46,182 bases of DNA from RGIG4097 sp964637515 (GTDB taxonomy: Bacteria; Bacillota; Clostridia; Christensenellales; CAG-917): NCBI GenBank assembly GCA_964637515.1, contig CAZWUI010000012.1, forward strand, positions 1-46,182, given 5' to 3'. A model generated the notes under the pieces. That model saw only the letters and a list, made by a program, of their open reading frames with translations. It made no database searches and was not told where the DNA came from. Below, in pieces: positions 30,333-39,033 of the stretch (position 1 is its first letter; each line of letters begins with the position of its first letter). The translations under genes were made by a program, and so were the position numbers.

Positions 30333-31019
30333 CTATACGATTTTGAGAATATCGTCGTATAGGGCGGTTTTTTTGTCGGTGACGTCGCCGTCGATATGGT
30401 AATGTCCGAAATACCATTGTCGATACTCCACCCTTTCTTCAATCGTGTTGAGAAGTGCGTTTTCGGGATAGGGTTTGAAGTAGTTGTACGGCGTGCGCAT
30501 AGGCGGATAGTAGAGAGCGCGCTCGTCGCACGAATGAGTGACGACCACGTCCACTTTGTTATCGTAGCGTGCAAGGTTTCTTAACCCTTCGTCAAGGTCG
30601 TCTGCGGTGGGCAATTCTTCTTCCCACCAACTGATACCCGCAGTGCGCAGATACTTGTCTATGCTTGTCGCACCGCCTAAGGTGAAGATGGTTTTTCCGT
30701 CGATTTCAAAAACCTGACCGCGCATAAGGTGGATGACGTCGGGCGCAATGATATGCACCTTTCCGCCCTTCCATTCTTTGACGGGGTAAGCATTCAGCAT
30801 ATCGAAATTTTCGTGATTGCCGTCCACAAACAAAGTGGTGAAAGGTAGGTTTTGATATTTTGCAAGTCTTTCGGGGAACCCTTTTTCATCCCACAAAATA
30901 CCACAATCGCCAGCAATTATCATATAGTCGTTTTTGGACAGGTCGTCCCTGCCCTTGACAAATTCTTCAAACTTGTAAAACGAGTTGAGACCGTGCACGT
31001 CCCCTGTGATAAAAATCAT
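30333..31019 (-). CDS. Calcineurin-like metallophosphoesterase
   Basis: A 228-aa binuclear metallophosphoesterase. Ligand motifs in order: GDVHG (residues 6-10), GDCG (about 38-41), DGNHENF (about 69), a His in VVVTHSCD, and GHYH near the C-terminus. This is the complete calcineurin/Mre11-type set. Substrate unknown; relatives dephosphorylate nucleotides, proteins or small esters. Single-gene unit with GGAAGGAG upstream. A candidate promoter lies in an inverted repeat TTTTATCA-N13-TGATAAAA (31085-31113), so it may be under repressor control. Confidence 0.88.
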   Translation of the reverse strand: MIFITGDVHGLNSFYKFEEFVKGRDDLSKNDYMIIAGDCGILWDEKGFPERLAKYQNLPFTTLFVDGNHENFDMLNAYPVKEWKGGKVHIIAPDVIHLMRGQVFEIDGKTIFTLGGATSIDKYLRTAGISWWEEELPTADDLDEGLRNLARYDNKVDVVVTHSCDERALYYPPMRTPYNYFKPYPENALLNTIEERVEYRQWYFGHYHIDGDVTDKKTALYDDILKIV

Positions 31020-31084
31020 AAACTCCTTCCTTATCTTTGCGCCTTGTGGTGCGGTTTAGATTTTGCATTTCTGCGCAACACGCA

Positions 31085-31113
31085 TTTTATCAATCGTTTT
31101 TTGACTGATAAAA
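31085..31113. promoter_or_regulatory. Inverted repeat overlapping a promoter
   Basis: TTTTATCA (31085-31092), 13 bp, TGATAAAA (31106-31113). On the minus strand the arms carry a TTATCA / TAAAAT pair at 16-bp spacing, so the same bases may serve as promoter and operator for the phosphoesterase gene. Confidence 0.35.
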
Positions 31114-31171
31114 CACCGTTCATTGCACTTCAACAATTTTCTTTATCATTCGGTTTTTGACAAGATTTCCC

Positions 31172-31837
31172 CTATTCTTCGTTTATCGACACCACCGTCA
31201 AAAGACTTCCGCGAACTTGGAATTTCACGTTGCACCCCGCAAAACTCATTCCGTAAACTCTGTTCGGATCGTTTTGATAGGACGGGCGCGGATCGTAGGA
31301 GAGTATCTTCAACAGTGTTTCTCTCTTTTCGGGCGGTATGACTATGATTTCGCTATCGTTGCACTCAACGTTCAAAACGTGTGCTTCTTCATCATATGAA
31401 TAACCGTTCGTTGCGTCCGCGTGTACGTCCGAATAAGGCACGTAGGGCTTCACGTCGTATATTTTGGTGCCGTCCGCAAGGTCTGCGCCCAAAACACGCA
31501 ACACGGTCCCGTGGGACTTGGTTTCTTCCACTCCCACAAGTTTGACGGAAGACAATCCTATCGGATTGGGTCGGTAAGGTGAGCGAGATGCAAACACCCC
31601 CACCCTGACGTTTCCGCCAAGTCGCGGCGGGCGGACGGTGGCATTCCAATCATCCTTTTCGTTATCGAATTTCCAGATGAGCCAGAGATGCGAAAACTCT
31701 TCTATTCCCCTGATTGCATCGGGATTGCGAAATTCAGGCTCGAATACCACGACGGACTCAACGTCTGCAAGTCCGCTTTGGCGCGGTACTCCGAATTTCG
31801 AAGTGTAGTCGTTGTGAATGGTTGCTATGACTTTCAT
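31172..31837 (-). CDS. trmO: tRNA t6A37 N6-methyltransferase TrmO
   Basis: A 221-aa TrmO (TsaA-like beta-barrel) protein, an unusual SAM-dependent enzyme that methylates N6-threonylcarbamoyladenosine at position 37 of tRNA-Thr. Seen: IHNDYTSKFGVPRQSGL, LIWKFDNEKDDW, RPPRLGGNVRVGVFASRSPYRPNPIGLS split over the barrel core, and IYDVKPYVPYSDVHADA; all hallmark blocks are present. Its start overlaps the upstream glycerophosphodiesterase gene by 4 nt (ATGA), so the two are coupled although functionally unrelated. Confidence 0.92.
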   Translation of the reverse strand: MKVIATIHNDYTSKFGVPRQSGLADVESVVVFEPEFRNPDAIRGIEEFSHLWLIWKFDNEKDDWNATVRPPRLGGNVRVGVFASRSPYRPNPIGLSSVKLVGVEETKSHGTVLRVLGADLADGTKIYDVKPYVPYSDVHADATNGYSYDEEAHVLNVECNDSEIIVIPPEKRETLLKILSYDPRPSYQNDPNRVYGMSFAGCNVKFQVRGSLLTVVSINEE

Positions 31838-32880
31838 TTTGCGATGACGGAATATGCGACTTCGGGGTTGTCGGTTATGATTGCGTCCGCACCGTTTTTG
31901 ACGAGTCTTGCGACGTCGTCCGCTTCGTTAATCGTCCAGTACTGCACCGCTATATCCTTTGAGTGTGCGTAGTCGCAAAATGCTTTCGTGCCAAAGTCGA
32001 AATAGCCGACGAGACCTTGCGGAATTTGCAAGACGTCGAATTTGAACTCCTTGTCCACGTTGCCGTAAAGGAATGAGAAATAGAAGTCAAGCACTTCCAT
32101 TATGCTTGCAGATCGGATAAGGTCGGGATATTTCTCGTCGATATAACTTGTGACGTTTGCCTTGAAAGTACCGACGACGGTATGATCCGCAATGCCGTAC
32201 TCTTGCATTTTGGCATAGAGAAGATCCATTGCGTGTTCGCCGTCCGATCCGCCGTTTTTGATTTCGATGATATAGTTGAGGTCGGGGCGCACCGACGTGA
32301 GATAGGTCAAAATCTCGTCAAGAGAAAGGATTTTCACGTTTTCGGGGATCTGATCGCCTCGGAGTCCGCGATAGGGATAATTACCGTCGAGATCCATGAA
32401 ATTCTCACCGAAGTTGAGTTGTTTGAGTTCCGCAAGAGTTTTGTCGATGACTTCGACCCTCTTATCTCCGTAGAACTCCGTTGCGTTCGATGTGCGATTG
32501 ACGGTGTCGTCGTGAAGAAGAACGAGTTGATCGTCTGCGGTAATGTGCAAGTCAAATTCCACGATGTCCACAACGTAGTCGGTTGCGGTCATGCATTTCT
32601 CGAATGCCATCATGGTTTCTTCGGGAGCGAGTCCACCGCCCGCGCGGTGAGCGGATATGAGCGTGCGCTCGTCGAAAGTGATATAGGGATTGTCCCCGTC
32701 GTATACGTTGATCTCGTCCACTCTTGAGTAGTCACCCGTCAAAGGAAGGGCAAGGAAGTTAAGAAGCACGACGGCTATCACGAGAGAGATGATCGTCCAT
32801 TTGACGATGAGGTTGATTTTGTCTTTCTTCTGCAGGTAGGACAAGAACTCCCCTACCGACATTTCGGAATAACTTTTCAT
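31834..32880 (-). CDS. Membrane-anchored glycerophosphodiester phosphodiesterase
   Basis: A 348-aa GDPD-family protein hydrolysing glycerophosphodiesters to glycerol-3-phosphate and an alcohol. Residues 25-50 form one TM helix (WTIISLVIAVVLLNFLALP) that anchors the catalytic TIM barrel outside. Seen: SAHRAGGGLAPEETMMAF, VEFDLHITADDQLVLLHDDTVNRT, and IEIKNGG, the usual metal and acid/base positions. Start chosen at 32880 because TAGGAG precedes that ATG; a further in-frame ATG at 32898 lacks one. Substrate may be phospholipid- or teichoic-acid-derived. Operon with trmO. Confidence 0.87.
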   Translation of the reverse strand: MKSYSEMSVGEFLSYLQKKDKINLIVKWTIISLVIAVVLLNFLALPLTGDYSRVDEINVYDGDNPYITFDERTLISAHRAGGGLAPEETMMAFEKCMTATDYVVDIVEFDLHITADDQLVLLHDDTVNRTSNATEFYGDKRVEVIDKTLAELKQLNFGENFMDLDGNYPYRGLRGDQIPENVKILSLDEILTYLTSVRPDLNYIIEIKNGGSDGEHAMDLLYAKMQEYGIADHTVVGTFKANVTSYIDEKYPDLIRSASIMEVLDFYFSFLYGNVDKEFKFDVLQIPQGLVGYFDFGTKAFCDYAHSKDIAVQYWTINEADDVARLVKNGADAIITDNPEVAYSVIAK

Positions 32881-32928
32881 ATTGACTCCTATATCCATAT
32901 ATAAACGTGCGCACGAGGCGCGCGAACA

Positions 32929-32950
32929 AAAACCCCGACTATCGTCGGGA
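32929..32950 (-). terminator. Terminator of the large lipoprotein/DUF218 operon
   Basis: CCCGAC/GTCGGG stem with a TATC-type loop and a U run on the minus strand, just past the stop at 32959. Confidence 0.75.
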
Positions 32951-32958
32951 TTTTATCG

Positions 32959-33360
32959 TTATGCTTTGATTGCTTCTGCGACGTTCACCTTTGCGTATCG
33001 TTTGAAGAGTTTCAAGGGGTTGAGCCACTTTCTTTCGATATGATACGCACTTGAGAGTATCGCGACTTCGTGCACGCCGAGTTTTTCAAAGATTTCTCTG
33101 CAAAACTTTGCGTTCTCTTTGGTGGTGGTTGAGCGGTCTTCCACGATGATTTTGTCTGCGCTCACGCCTTTTTCAAGAAGCCATTCACGCATGACCGAAC
33201 CTTCGGACTTTCCCGCTTTCGGATTTGCGATACCGCCCGTCAAGACGAGCACGTCGTAGTTGTCCGCCACTTCGAGAGTTTTTTCGAGCCTACCGCGCAG
33301 ATAATCGCTGATAGAGCCGTCGTCGAGAAGTCTGTTGCCGAGTGTTACGAGAACTTTCAT
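32959..33360 (-). CDS. YdcF-like DUF218 protein
   Basis: A 133-aa protein comprising only the DUF218 domain of the YdcF/ElyC/SanA family: VLVTLGNRLLDDGSI at the start, LVLTGGIANPKAGKSEGSVMREWL, IIVEDRSTTTKENAKFC and VAILSSAYHIERKWL. Family members are linked to cell-envelope metabolism but chemistry is poorly known. The ATG at 33360 (GAAGG upstream) lies 1 nt beyond the stop of the 1810-aa lipoprotein gene, so the pair is coupled; the longer frame to 33660 runs inside that gene and is not real. It lacks the N-terminal TM region of many relatives, so it may be cytoplasmic. Confidence 0.85.
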   Translation of the reverse strand: MKVLVTLGNRLLDDGSISDYLRGRLEKTLEVADNYDVLVLTGGIANPKAGKSEGSVMREWLLEKGVSADKIIVEDRSTTTKENAKFCREIFEKLGVHEVAILSSAYHIERKWLNPLKLFKRYAKVNVAEAIKA

Positions 33361-33361
33361 A

Positions 33362-36300
33362 TTACGCCTTCTTAATATACTTGACGACGGAATAGCTTTC
33401 GCCGTCCACTGTGATTGTGGTTGCTTCGCCACTGACTTCGTATGCGCCAAGGAAGCCCGTATCGGTGACGGTTGCGGTTGCGATGACGTATACGACGTTG
33501 CGATCGGAGATGATACCGCCTGCGTTATTGTCGTGAGAGCTGAACGCCATACCTTCCGCAACTGCCTTGGAAAGCACGTATACGGTCGTTGCCGAAGCAG
33601 TGTCGCTATATGCGTCGATACCCACTCCGCTTGCGGTGACGCCCGTCGGGATATATGCATTCGTCAACTTGGCACAGTTGTAGAATGCGTATGCGCCGAC
33701 GAAGGTGACGTTCTTCATTCCGCTGACGGTGGTCAACTCTACGCAACCACTGAATGCGTTGCTACCGATTATTTCGACAGCGGTGGAAAGTGCTACGCTA
33801 ACAAGTGCGGTGCATTCGTAGAACGTGCCGACGCTGATTTCGGTGATTGCGGTCTTGCTGAGGTCGAGAGTTTCGATTGCGGTACAACCGTAGAATGCGT
33901 TCATACCGATTTCTTCGAGAGCGATCGATTCAGTGAAGTCGATCGTATTATCTTCGACGACGGTTTCACCCGAGCGCACGACTTTGCCGAGAGAGATACA
34001 ACCGTAGAATGCGCGGTCGCCGATGGTCTTGACAGTGGACGAGAAGTGATTTGCAGGTGCATAGATATAATCGTCCGTCGTGTTATAAACGTAGGTGGTT
34101 ACGTCGTAGTAGGACGTTGTGCCGAAGAGTTTGGTGAGGTCACCGGTGTAGGACTCGATGCTGTTAGGCAAACAGAATGCTTCGTAATCGGTTGCATTTG
34201 AGAATGCGCTTTCTTCAAACGCCGCCACGATGTAAACTCTGGAGATATTGCCCGCATTGGACTCTATATACGCGGGAACAAGGATGAGTCCGTCAACGGT
34301 TTGTACTGTTGCATTGGAGATGATAGTGACTTTGCCGGTTGCATTTGCTTCAAGGTCTGCGGGTGCATCGTAGTTGTCGTAGGTGAATCTTTCGACGGAC
34401 ACGGTGACGGAAGTGGACTTCGCATAAAATTCAACGTGCTTGCCTGCGAGATTTGCTTGCGCATACGTACGGAAATATTCAGTGTCGGGGAGAGAAATCT
34501 TGCCGGTTACCGCAGAAAGTGCGTTGTCGGCAAGGAGGACGTTTCTCGTCCATTTTTCGACGAGGTCGCAGTTGTCCGTGCCTTCTCCGTCCTTGTAGAC
34601 GGTTTCACTGAATGCAAGCGGGATGATGACGTCATTGCTCGTGTTCACAACGCCGGTGATGGTGACGTTGCCGACATAATTGATGGTTTCTTCGGTGACT
34701 CTGACCGAACTCATACCGATAGAAGACGAAGTGAGTTCGCCCTTGATGTCGAAGGAACGCGCTTGTTTGAGAGAGGTACATCCGTAGAACGCTTCTTCAC
34801 CGATAGAAACGACGGAAGAAGGAATATAGACGTATTCAATACTCGTGTTGTTCTTGAACGCTTGGTCGCCGATGCCGACGATGGTGTAATCGTTTGCAAC
34901 GACTGCACTATCCGCCGCGTAGTAACCGTTTTCGGTCAATCTGACTTTGGACGGAATTGCGACGGTGGTTTGGCTCGAATATGCGATCTTCATGCCCGTG
35001 ATGACTGCGGTCTTATTCGTCTCACTCACGATTCTATAGGTGAATGCATTTGCATCGGTGTCGAGGGTTACGGAATAAATGAACGTGCTGAACACGAAGC
35101 CCTTTGCTGCATCGCCGTAACGCACGCCTGCGGTATGATAGCCGAGTTCGGTCGTATCGAGTCCGCTGAGAGTTGTCGCATTGACGTTCTTTGATTCCGC
35201 GTCCGCTCTGCTGATGATGCTGACGGAGTTGAGATTCACGATGCTTTCTCTGCCGTCGTCCATGACCACGAGAAGATTGGTGTCTTTATACTTCGTGGTT
35301 GCGTTGCTGTTGACGGAGAGAGAGAGTGCGGATATGGGTTTGATGCTCTTATTCTTGGGTTCGTTCACCGTATAGTTGAACACGGAAGAATAGTTTGCAA
35401 GACCTTGCTTGTAGTTCACTTTGACGGTCAAACTCTTGCCCGAACCTCTTTGTGCGGAATATCCCTCAACGGTGATTTGATCGTCGTTGAGCGGGAGAGA
35501 ACCGTCGGTGCCGTCAACGTACTTGAACAAAATACCAAGTCCCTTGGTGGGGAGAGAGGTTTGCGTGGTGTAGAAGGTAGGTACGCCTTCGACGACGGTA
35601 TTGTTGTCGTCGGTGTGGTAGAACTTGATAGTGGATTGGTCGATTGCCATGAACACTTCGTAAGCAAGTTCTGCGCTTTCGACGTTGTAATCAGAACCAT
35701 CCGCATGCACGCCGCCACCGATTGTGAAGGTCAAAGTATGTTCGCCCTTATCCCCTGCCGTTGCGCCGAATACGATAGACGAAACGGGAAGGTTTTCGGT
35801 GCGGAGCACGCCGTCGCTTCTACGCACGACTGCGCCGTTGACGATATAGAGATTGTCTGCGGTGAGAATGCCCGCATCCGCCCAAACGGACGTGAAGTCG
35901 ATTGCGCTCGTACCGCGGAGATACTTGGTGGGGACGTTGGTCGCGAAGGTTGCGGATTGAGTCGCAAGACGTTGGATTCTGTTTATATCCGCCGCCGCTA
36001 CCGATTTCCAAGATTTAAGTGCGTCGCTATCGCCGTCCGTCACTGCCACTGCGCTACCGCTTGCCGTCTTGAGTTGGTCGTACGGTGCTTTGTAGAAGTA
36101 GAACTTGAGATCGTTGCCCACGATTTCGCCGTCTGCGGAGAAGGCGTTGCTTTCAACGACGGGGAAAGATACCGCCGTGTTCAAGAAACTGACCGCAGTG
36201 AGATAATCCAAACCTGCGAACCCTTCGGTTTCGACGAGTTCGAGAGTGGAATCTGCGGGGATGATCACGTTGGTGATCTTCGCACTGCTCGAAACGAATG

Positions 36301-38794
36301 CTTTGGACGCTATCTTCTTGACTTCTGCAGGAAGACTGATGATCGTGTCGTGTCCGGTGTAGTTGACGAGAGTGTGATTGATGACGACAAATCCGTTCTT
36401 GATGAACGTACCCGCATGTCCGGTGGAAGCGGTGCTGATTTCACTTCTGATCCACTTGGTGCTGGTGAATGCGGTTGCATCGACTTTTTCGATTTGAGAT
36501 GCGTCGAGGAATTTGATTTCGACGACGTTGTTTGCGTTGTAGAACGCATTAGGAGCGATGACTTTGATTCCGGACGGGACGACCGCTTTGGTTGCAGTGA
36601 CCGCCAAGAAACGATAGAACACGCTGCCTATACGCAGATAAGTGCTTTCATCGACGTCCGTCGTAGACGCATCGTCTATGGGAGCATTGTTGATGAAATC
36701 GGTGTTTTCAAAAGCGGTGGACGCGATATATTCGAGATTTGATCCGCCCGAAACGCTTGCGAGTTTGTTAGAACGATTGAACGCATATTCCCCTATCGTC
36801 TTGAAACTGTCGCCGATGACGATGCTTTCAAGATTTGCGAGGCCTTGGAATGCGTACGGTGCGATAACGGTGAGACCATCAAATTCGGACGAAGACAAGT
36901 CGATAGCCGTGATTGCGGGATCTCCAACGTAGCCGATAAGGACGGTGCCGAGAGAGACGTATTCGGTTCCTTTTCTTTCCGCATAGGTGTTGAGCCATTC
37001 GGTAGAAACGAAAGCATCCTTGCCGATTTCTTCGATCTTGGAAGAATCGGGGTGCACGATTTCACGCATATTCACGCAAGATGCGAATGCGCTTGCGCCG
37101 ATAGTGGTGAGTCCGGTGGTTGCAGACGCGTCGATCTTGCCGAGAGACAACAAGTTCATACCTGCGTTTGCGCCGATTTCGGAAACGATATGACCATTGA
37201 TTTCGTTGGGGACGATGAGTTCGCTGACCGAAGAATCTCTGACGAGATCGATACGGACGGTGCCGTCACCCTTGACTGTGTAGCTGTAAAGATATTCGGA
37301 GAAGTATTTTGCTTTGTGCGCATCGGAGAGCTCGTTTCTAAGGCTCCATTTTGCATAAAGCACGAGATCGCTCGAGATTGCTCCGCCGGTGTAGAGTTCG
37401 TCGTCGCGGAACGCTTGGGAGGTGTACCAACCTTCGATGTAGTAACTGCTTTCGTTTTCGATCAAACCTTTGACGAGTTGACCTTTGAGTGTGTCGGCGT
37501 CTGCGGAAGCGGTGATTTTCTTCTTGGAGCCGTTCGTCATCGAGAACGTCGAATAGAAGTCACCGAGAGTCGAGCCGTATTCAAGTCCTTCAAACACGAT
37601 TTTGATAGGTTTGTCGGTGAGGAAGTTTTGGGTGTAGTTGGGGTCGTATTCTTCGTCACCTTCGTGATAGCCTTTTGCATAGGTGACTTCGGTTTTGAGT
37701 TGAGATTTGCCGTCGATCGCGATGCTTGCATCCTTGAACTCGCCGCCCATAAGGTAGTAAGTCACGGAGTATTCTCTGACCGCCCACATTGCGTAGAGAG
37801 TGAAGTTTTCACCGCCGACCTTGGAGTTGAAGTTCCACACTTCGCCGGACAGGTCTTGTTTGGTGTTCCAACCAACGAATGCGTAACCGCCGAGAGTGTT
37901 AATATCGTTTGCGTTAGGTCTTGCGACGACGCCGTCGTTCTTGACTGCGTTGGCTTTCCAGATACCGCTTTCCGCACCGGCGGGAAGAGAATTGTCGGTT
38001 GCGGGAGTCCAAGTCGCGCCCTCGGGAGCATTGATGTCGAAAGTGATCTCAACATATGCGTTCGTCCATTGAGCAGTCAACGTCGCATCGGAATTGAAAG
38101 TGATAGAGTCGGATGAAGAGTCGTAAGTGGTCGAGCCTTGTTTCCAACCGTCGAGTGCGTAGCCCGCCTTGGACACGGGGAAGGATGCGATGAGTTCGGA
38201 CCAGGTATAAGTCGCGCCCTCTTGAACCTTCGTCGTAGCCTTGCCGTCCGCTACGGTACCGAACGTTGCGGTGCCGCCGTCGAGATTGAAAGTCAGGTTG
38301 ACGAACTTCGTTTCGTTTCTGTTCATCAAGTGCAGGAAGAACGAACCGCTAACTTTTGATCCGTCCACGATCTTGGAAGCGTAGATGCTATGACTGCCCG
38401 CAACGGTTATCGCCTTTTTGCTTGCACTGTCGAGCATATCCTCGGTGAGAGGTTGACCTTCGCCTACGGTGGTGACGCCGTCATCGTTCACGTAGTTGAC
38501 ATGGTAGAGAACGTTTGAAAGTTTGAACTCGTCGACGTAGATATGACTGAACACGGACGGTGCTTGAGTCAAATAGGAGAACGTCAGATACTCGGGATCG
38601 CCGAGATCGACATCGGGGGTATCTCCGCTTCCGCCGTCGCCGGTGTTGTCGGAAGAAGAACCGCCGCCGCCGAAAACACCGTCGGGCAACGGTTTGGAGA
38701 GATCTTGCGTGGTGGTTTGACTGCACGCGACAAGTGTGCAGACCAACAGAACTGCCAACACGCTGACTACTAATAATTTCACGACCTTATTCAT
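33362..38794 (-). CDS. Giant surface lipoprotein: InlB-type and BspA-type LRR repeats
   Basis: An 1810-aa exported lipoprotein. Signal peptide with lipobox Cys in VCTLVAC, then a Gly/Ser/Asp linker. Residues about 150-520 carry several InlB-type (PF09479) repeats ending in the LTAQW / LYAMW / LYAKW pattern. From about 530 on are many BspA-like leucine-rich repeats (LRR_5), seen as I(G/E)..AF..C.....I/L units such as TIGASAFASCVNMREI and VSIGEEAFYGCTSLKQ, with non-repeat beta-rich inserts, and a final cluster near the C-terminus. BspA-type repeats mediate adhesion to host or matrix proteins. The start at 38794 is fixed by GGAGGG. A DUF218 gene follows in the same operon. One of the longest proteins here. 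Confidence 0.88.
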   Translation of the reverse strand: MNKVVKLLVVSVLAVLLVCTLVACSQTTTQDLSKPLPDGVFGGGGSSSDNTGDGGSGDTPDVDLGDPEYLTFSYLTQAPSVFSHIYVDEFKLSNVLYHVNYVNDDGVTTVGEGQPLTEDMLDSASKKAITVAGSHSIYASKIVDGSKVSGSFFLHLMNRNETKFVNLTFNLDGGTATFGTVADGKATTKVQEGATYTWSELIASFPVSKAGYALDGWKQGSTTYDSSSDSITFNSDATLTAQWTNAYVEITFDINAPEGATWTPATDNSLPAGAESGIWKANAVKNDGVVARPNANDINTLGGYAFVGWNTKQDLSGEVWNFNSKVGGENFTLYAMWAVREYSVTYYLMGGEFKDASIAIDGKSQLKTEVTYAKGYHEGDEEYDPNYTQNFLTDKPIKIVFEGLEYGSTLGDFYSTFSMTNGSKKKITASADADTLKGQLVKGLIENESSYYIEGWYTSQAFRDDELYTGGAISSDLVLYAKWSLRNELSDAHKAKYFSEYLYSYTVKGDGTVRIDLVRDSSVSELIVPNEINGHIVSEIGANAGMNLLSLGKIDASATTGLTTIGASAFASCVNMREIVHPDSSKIEEIGKDAFVSTEWLNTYAERKGTEYVSLGTVLIGYVGDPAITAIDLSSSEFDGLTVIAPYAFQGLANLESIVIGDSFKTIGEYAFNRSNKLASVSGGSNLEYIASTAFENTDFINNAPIDDASTTDVDESTYLRIGSVFYRFLAVTATKAVVPSGIKVIAPNAFYNANNVVEIKFLDASQIEKVDATAFTSTKWIRSEISTASTGHAGTFIKNGFVVINHTLVNYTGHDTIISLPAEVKKIASKAFVSSSAKITNVIIPADSTLELVETEGFAGLDYLTAVSFLNTAVSFPVVESNAFSADGEIVGNDLKFYFYKAPYDQLKTASGSAVAVTDGDSDALKSWKSVAAADINRIQRLATQSATFATNVPTKYLRGTSAIDFTSVWADAGILTADNLYIVNGAVVRRSDGVLRTENLPVSSIVFGATAGDKGEHTLTFTIGGGVHADGSDYNVESAELAYEVFMAIDQSTIKFYHTDDNNTVVEGVPTFYTTQTSLPTKGLGILFKYVDGTDGSLPLNDDQITVEGYSAQRGSGKSLTVKVNYKQGLANYSSVFNYTVNEPKNKSIKPISALSLSVNSNATTKYKDTNLLVVMDDGRESIVNLNSVSIISRADAESKNVNATTLSGLDTTELGYHTAGVRYGDAAKGFVFSTFIYSVTLDTDANAFTYRIVSETNKTAVITGMKIAYSSQTTVAIPSKVRLTENGYYAADSAVVANDYTIVGIGDQAFKNNTSIEYVYIPSSVVSIGEEAFYGCTSLKQARSFDIKGELTSSSIGMSSVRVTEETINYVGNVTITGVVNTSNDVIIPLAFSETVYKDGEGTDNCDLVEKWTRNVLLADNALSAVTGKISLPDTEYFRTYAQANLAGKHVEFYAKSTSVTVSVERFTYDNYDAPADLEANATGKVTIISNATVQTVDGLILVPAYIESNAGNISRVYIVAAFEESAFSNATDYEAFCLPNSIESYTGDLTKLFGTTSYYDVTTYVYNTTDDYIYAPANHFSSTVKTIGDRAFYGCISLGKVVRSGETVVEDNTIDFTESIALEEIGMNAFYGCTAIETLDLSKTAITEISVGTFYECTALVSVALSTAVEIIGSNAFSGCVELTTVSGMKNVTFVGAYAFYNCAKLTNAYIPTGVTASGVGIDAYSDTASATTVYVLSKAVAEGMAFSSHDNNAGGIISDRNVVYVIATATVTDTGFLGAYEVSGEATTITVDGESYSVVKYIKKA

Positions 38795-38838
38795 ACTAAC
38801 CCTCCGCGCGTAACGCGCAAATATAGTTATACGCATAT

Positions 38839-38868
38839 AATATATCATCGAAATCCCCCGCGTGTCAA
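38839..38868 (-). promoter_or_regulatory. Promoter of the giant lipoprotein operon
   Basis: TTGACA (38863-38868), 18-bp spacer, TATATT (38839-38844) on the minus strand. The leader holds a GCGCGT-A-ACGCGC inverted repeat next to the ribosome binding site. Confidence 0.7.
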
Positions 38869-38966
38869 TACATTATTTTGTTTCGACCCCGAAAACCGAA
38901 AATTTTTGTGTGAGTTATCCACAACTATTCGACGAATTTTGCGAGTGTTTTCCCCGATTTTGTCAC

Positions 38967-38998
38967 GAAAAAATCCGCCGGTTTTTCGACGGATTTCT
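38967..38998 (-). terminator. Terminator of the plsC-like gene
   Basis: AAATCCG/CGGATTT stem with extra inner CG pairs and a run of T's on the minus strand, about 40 nt past the stop at 39034. Confidence 0.65.
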
Positions 38999-39033
38999 TT
39001 GTTTTTTCTTGTGGATTTTCTTCGATTTTTGTC

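Noticed and set aside
32959..33660. Longer 233-aa version of the DUF218 protein
   Set aside because: The extra N-terminus lies wholly inside the lipoprotein gene; the ATG at 33360 has its own ribosome binding site and begins the family domain.
33335..36742. Several long + strand frames inside the giant lipoprotein gene
   Set aside because: Antisense mirror frames with low-complexity composition; no ribosome binding sites or recognisable domains.
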